The position numbers were made by a program, and so were the translations under genes. A stretch of 64,000 nt of DNA from contig NZ_VIQT01000006.1 in the NCBI RefSeq assembly GCF_010206195.1, forward strand, positions 1 to 64,000. Reading direction: 5' to 3'. Numbering within the stretch: the first letter of the stretch is position 1; each line of letters starts with the position of its first letter. Under the pieces are notes generated by a model that did no database searches, had not been told where the DNA came from, and saw only the letters and a list, made by a program, of their open reading frames with translations. The stretch comes from Anaerotruncus colihominis (GTDB lineage: Bacteria; Bacillota; Clostridia; Oscillospirales; Ruminococcaceae). Positions 63,501 to 64,000 of this stretch are shown here, piece after piece.

Positions 63501-63550
63501 TAGGCCCTGTGTGAAAAACCGGCGTCTGGTCCGGTTTTTCACACGGCCCT
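63501..63550 (+). repeat. Dispersed repeat-like hairpin after the P-type ATPase gene
   Basis: TAGGCCCTGTGTGAAAAACC and its complement form a 14-bp perfect inner stem (63509-63522 with 63531-63544). Outer bases match the TAGGGCTTGTTTGAAAA family with changes on both arms that keep pairing. It may also serve as a terminator or processing site. Confidence 0.65.
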
Positions 63551-63573
63551 CAATTTGAGGAGGCGTGAAAACA

Positions 63574-64000
63574 ATGATAGAAGCGTTAAGGGGACAGCGT
63601 GAATCCATCCGCGGGCTTTGCGGCGGAGCCGACTGTGTGCTGGAGCTTTATCACAAAGCGCCCATGGAGCTTGATGTCGCCTGTTTTGGGCTCGACAGCG
63701 CCGGACGCCTGTCAGATGAGCAGTATTTTGTTTTCTACAATCAAAAGCAGTCGCCTGAACAGGCAGTTTCCCTGAGCGCGGGTGCTGCTACCGGCTCGGA
63801 ACGCTTTACTCTTTCTCTGGGAAAACTGCCGTCAAAGATTGCCAAGTTATCCTTTGCTATCTCCATCGACGGCACGCGCACAATGCGCGAATTGGAAAAG
63901 GGGTATGTCCGTCTGCTTTCAGGACAGACGGAAACGCTGCGCTTTTCCTATTCCGGCGCTGAATTTTCCGGTGAACGCGCCATTGTTATCTGTGAAATTT
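63574..64000 (+). CDS. TerD-type protein, cut by window end
   Basis: Frame open from ATG 63574 (GAGGAGG 10 nt upstream) to the end of the window, 142 residues so far. It begins MIEALRGQRESIRGLCGG and then shows MELDVACFGLDSAGRLSDEQ and QYFVFYNQKQSPEQ. These closely parallel the first domain of the fusion protein at 49850, so it is a paralogue of that type, not of the short TerD proteins. The rest of the gene, including any C-terminal domain, is outside the window. Confidence 0.88.
   Translation, partial: MIEALRGQRESIRGLCGGADCVLELYHKAPMELDVACFGLDSAGRLSDEQYFVFYNQKQSPEQAVSLSAGAATGSERFTLSLGKLPSKIAKLSFAISIDGTRTMRELEKGYVRLLSGQTETLRFSYSGAEFSGERAIVICEI

Overview
The window looks like a chromosomal segment of an anaerobic, GC-rich member of the Clostridia (Bacillota). 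The evidence is a complete ion-pumping Rnf complex, a ferredoxin-linked 2-oxoacid oxidoreductase (Kor/Vor), AddAB rather than RecBCD, an L20-type leader before infC-rpmI-rplT, a CIRCE operator, TTGACA/TATAAT-type promoters and strong GGAGG ribosome binding sites. I cannot name a genus from sequence alone; a Christensenellales- or Oscillospirales-like lineage is a guess. No rRNA, tRNA, CRISPR array, insertion sequence or prophage was seen.

Layout. From 1 to about 41.5 kb nearly everything is on the minus strand. Reading in transcription order: addB-addA-hypothetical; infC-rpmI-rplT behind a structured leader; a long housekeeping run (TrmH-type methyltransferase, dprA, topA, trmFO, plsX, rnc, radical SAM protein, smc, ftsY, rdgB, yhbY, nadD, yqeK, rsfS, leuS) with many 1-4 nt stop/start overlaps; rpsU with its own promoter and terminator; yqeG-aroQ-pepP-efp; a CD1247-type protein; apbE, a Gx-type transporter and rnfCDGEAB. 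ApbE attaches the FMN that RnfG and RnfD need, so this end is a self-consistent energy-conservation block. Between 37.5 and 41.1 kb lie korDABC and a P-loop ATPase. The 41.3-42.1 kb stretch holds a tiny sortase-type surface peptide and a membrane protein gene that appears frameshifted.

From 42.2 kb most genes are on the plus strand: a sodium/solute symporter, a divergent LUD/HAD pair, CIRCE-controlled htpG, a lactate/malate-family dehydrogenase with an odd specificity residue, and a collagen-like BclA-type surface protein.

From 49.85 kb to the window edge there is a Ter-type stress system: a TerD fusion protein, a YceG-family protein, TelA, three TerD proteins, then a translationally coupled 'biosynthetic module' (CitE-like lyase, phosphoribosyltransferase, StiP/PELOTA protein, HAD hydrolase), a calcium-type P-type ATPase and another TerD-type protein cut by the window end. 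This is the most interesting locus in the window. The family set is known from comparative genomics, but its chemistry is unsolved.

Two genome-wide habits stand out. First, a family of short imperfect inverted repeats (TAGGGCTTGTTTGAAAA ... TTTTTCAAACAGCCCC) sits in intergenic space, and at least three copies supply the stop codon of the preceding gene. Second, at least seven genes are best started at TTG placed 7-9 nt from a good ribosome binding site.
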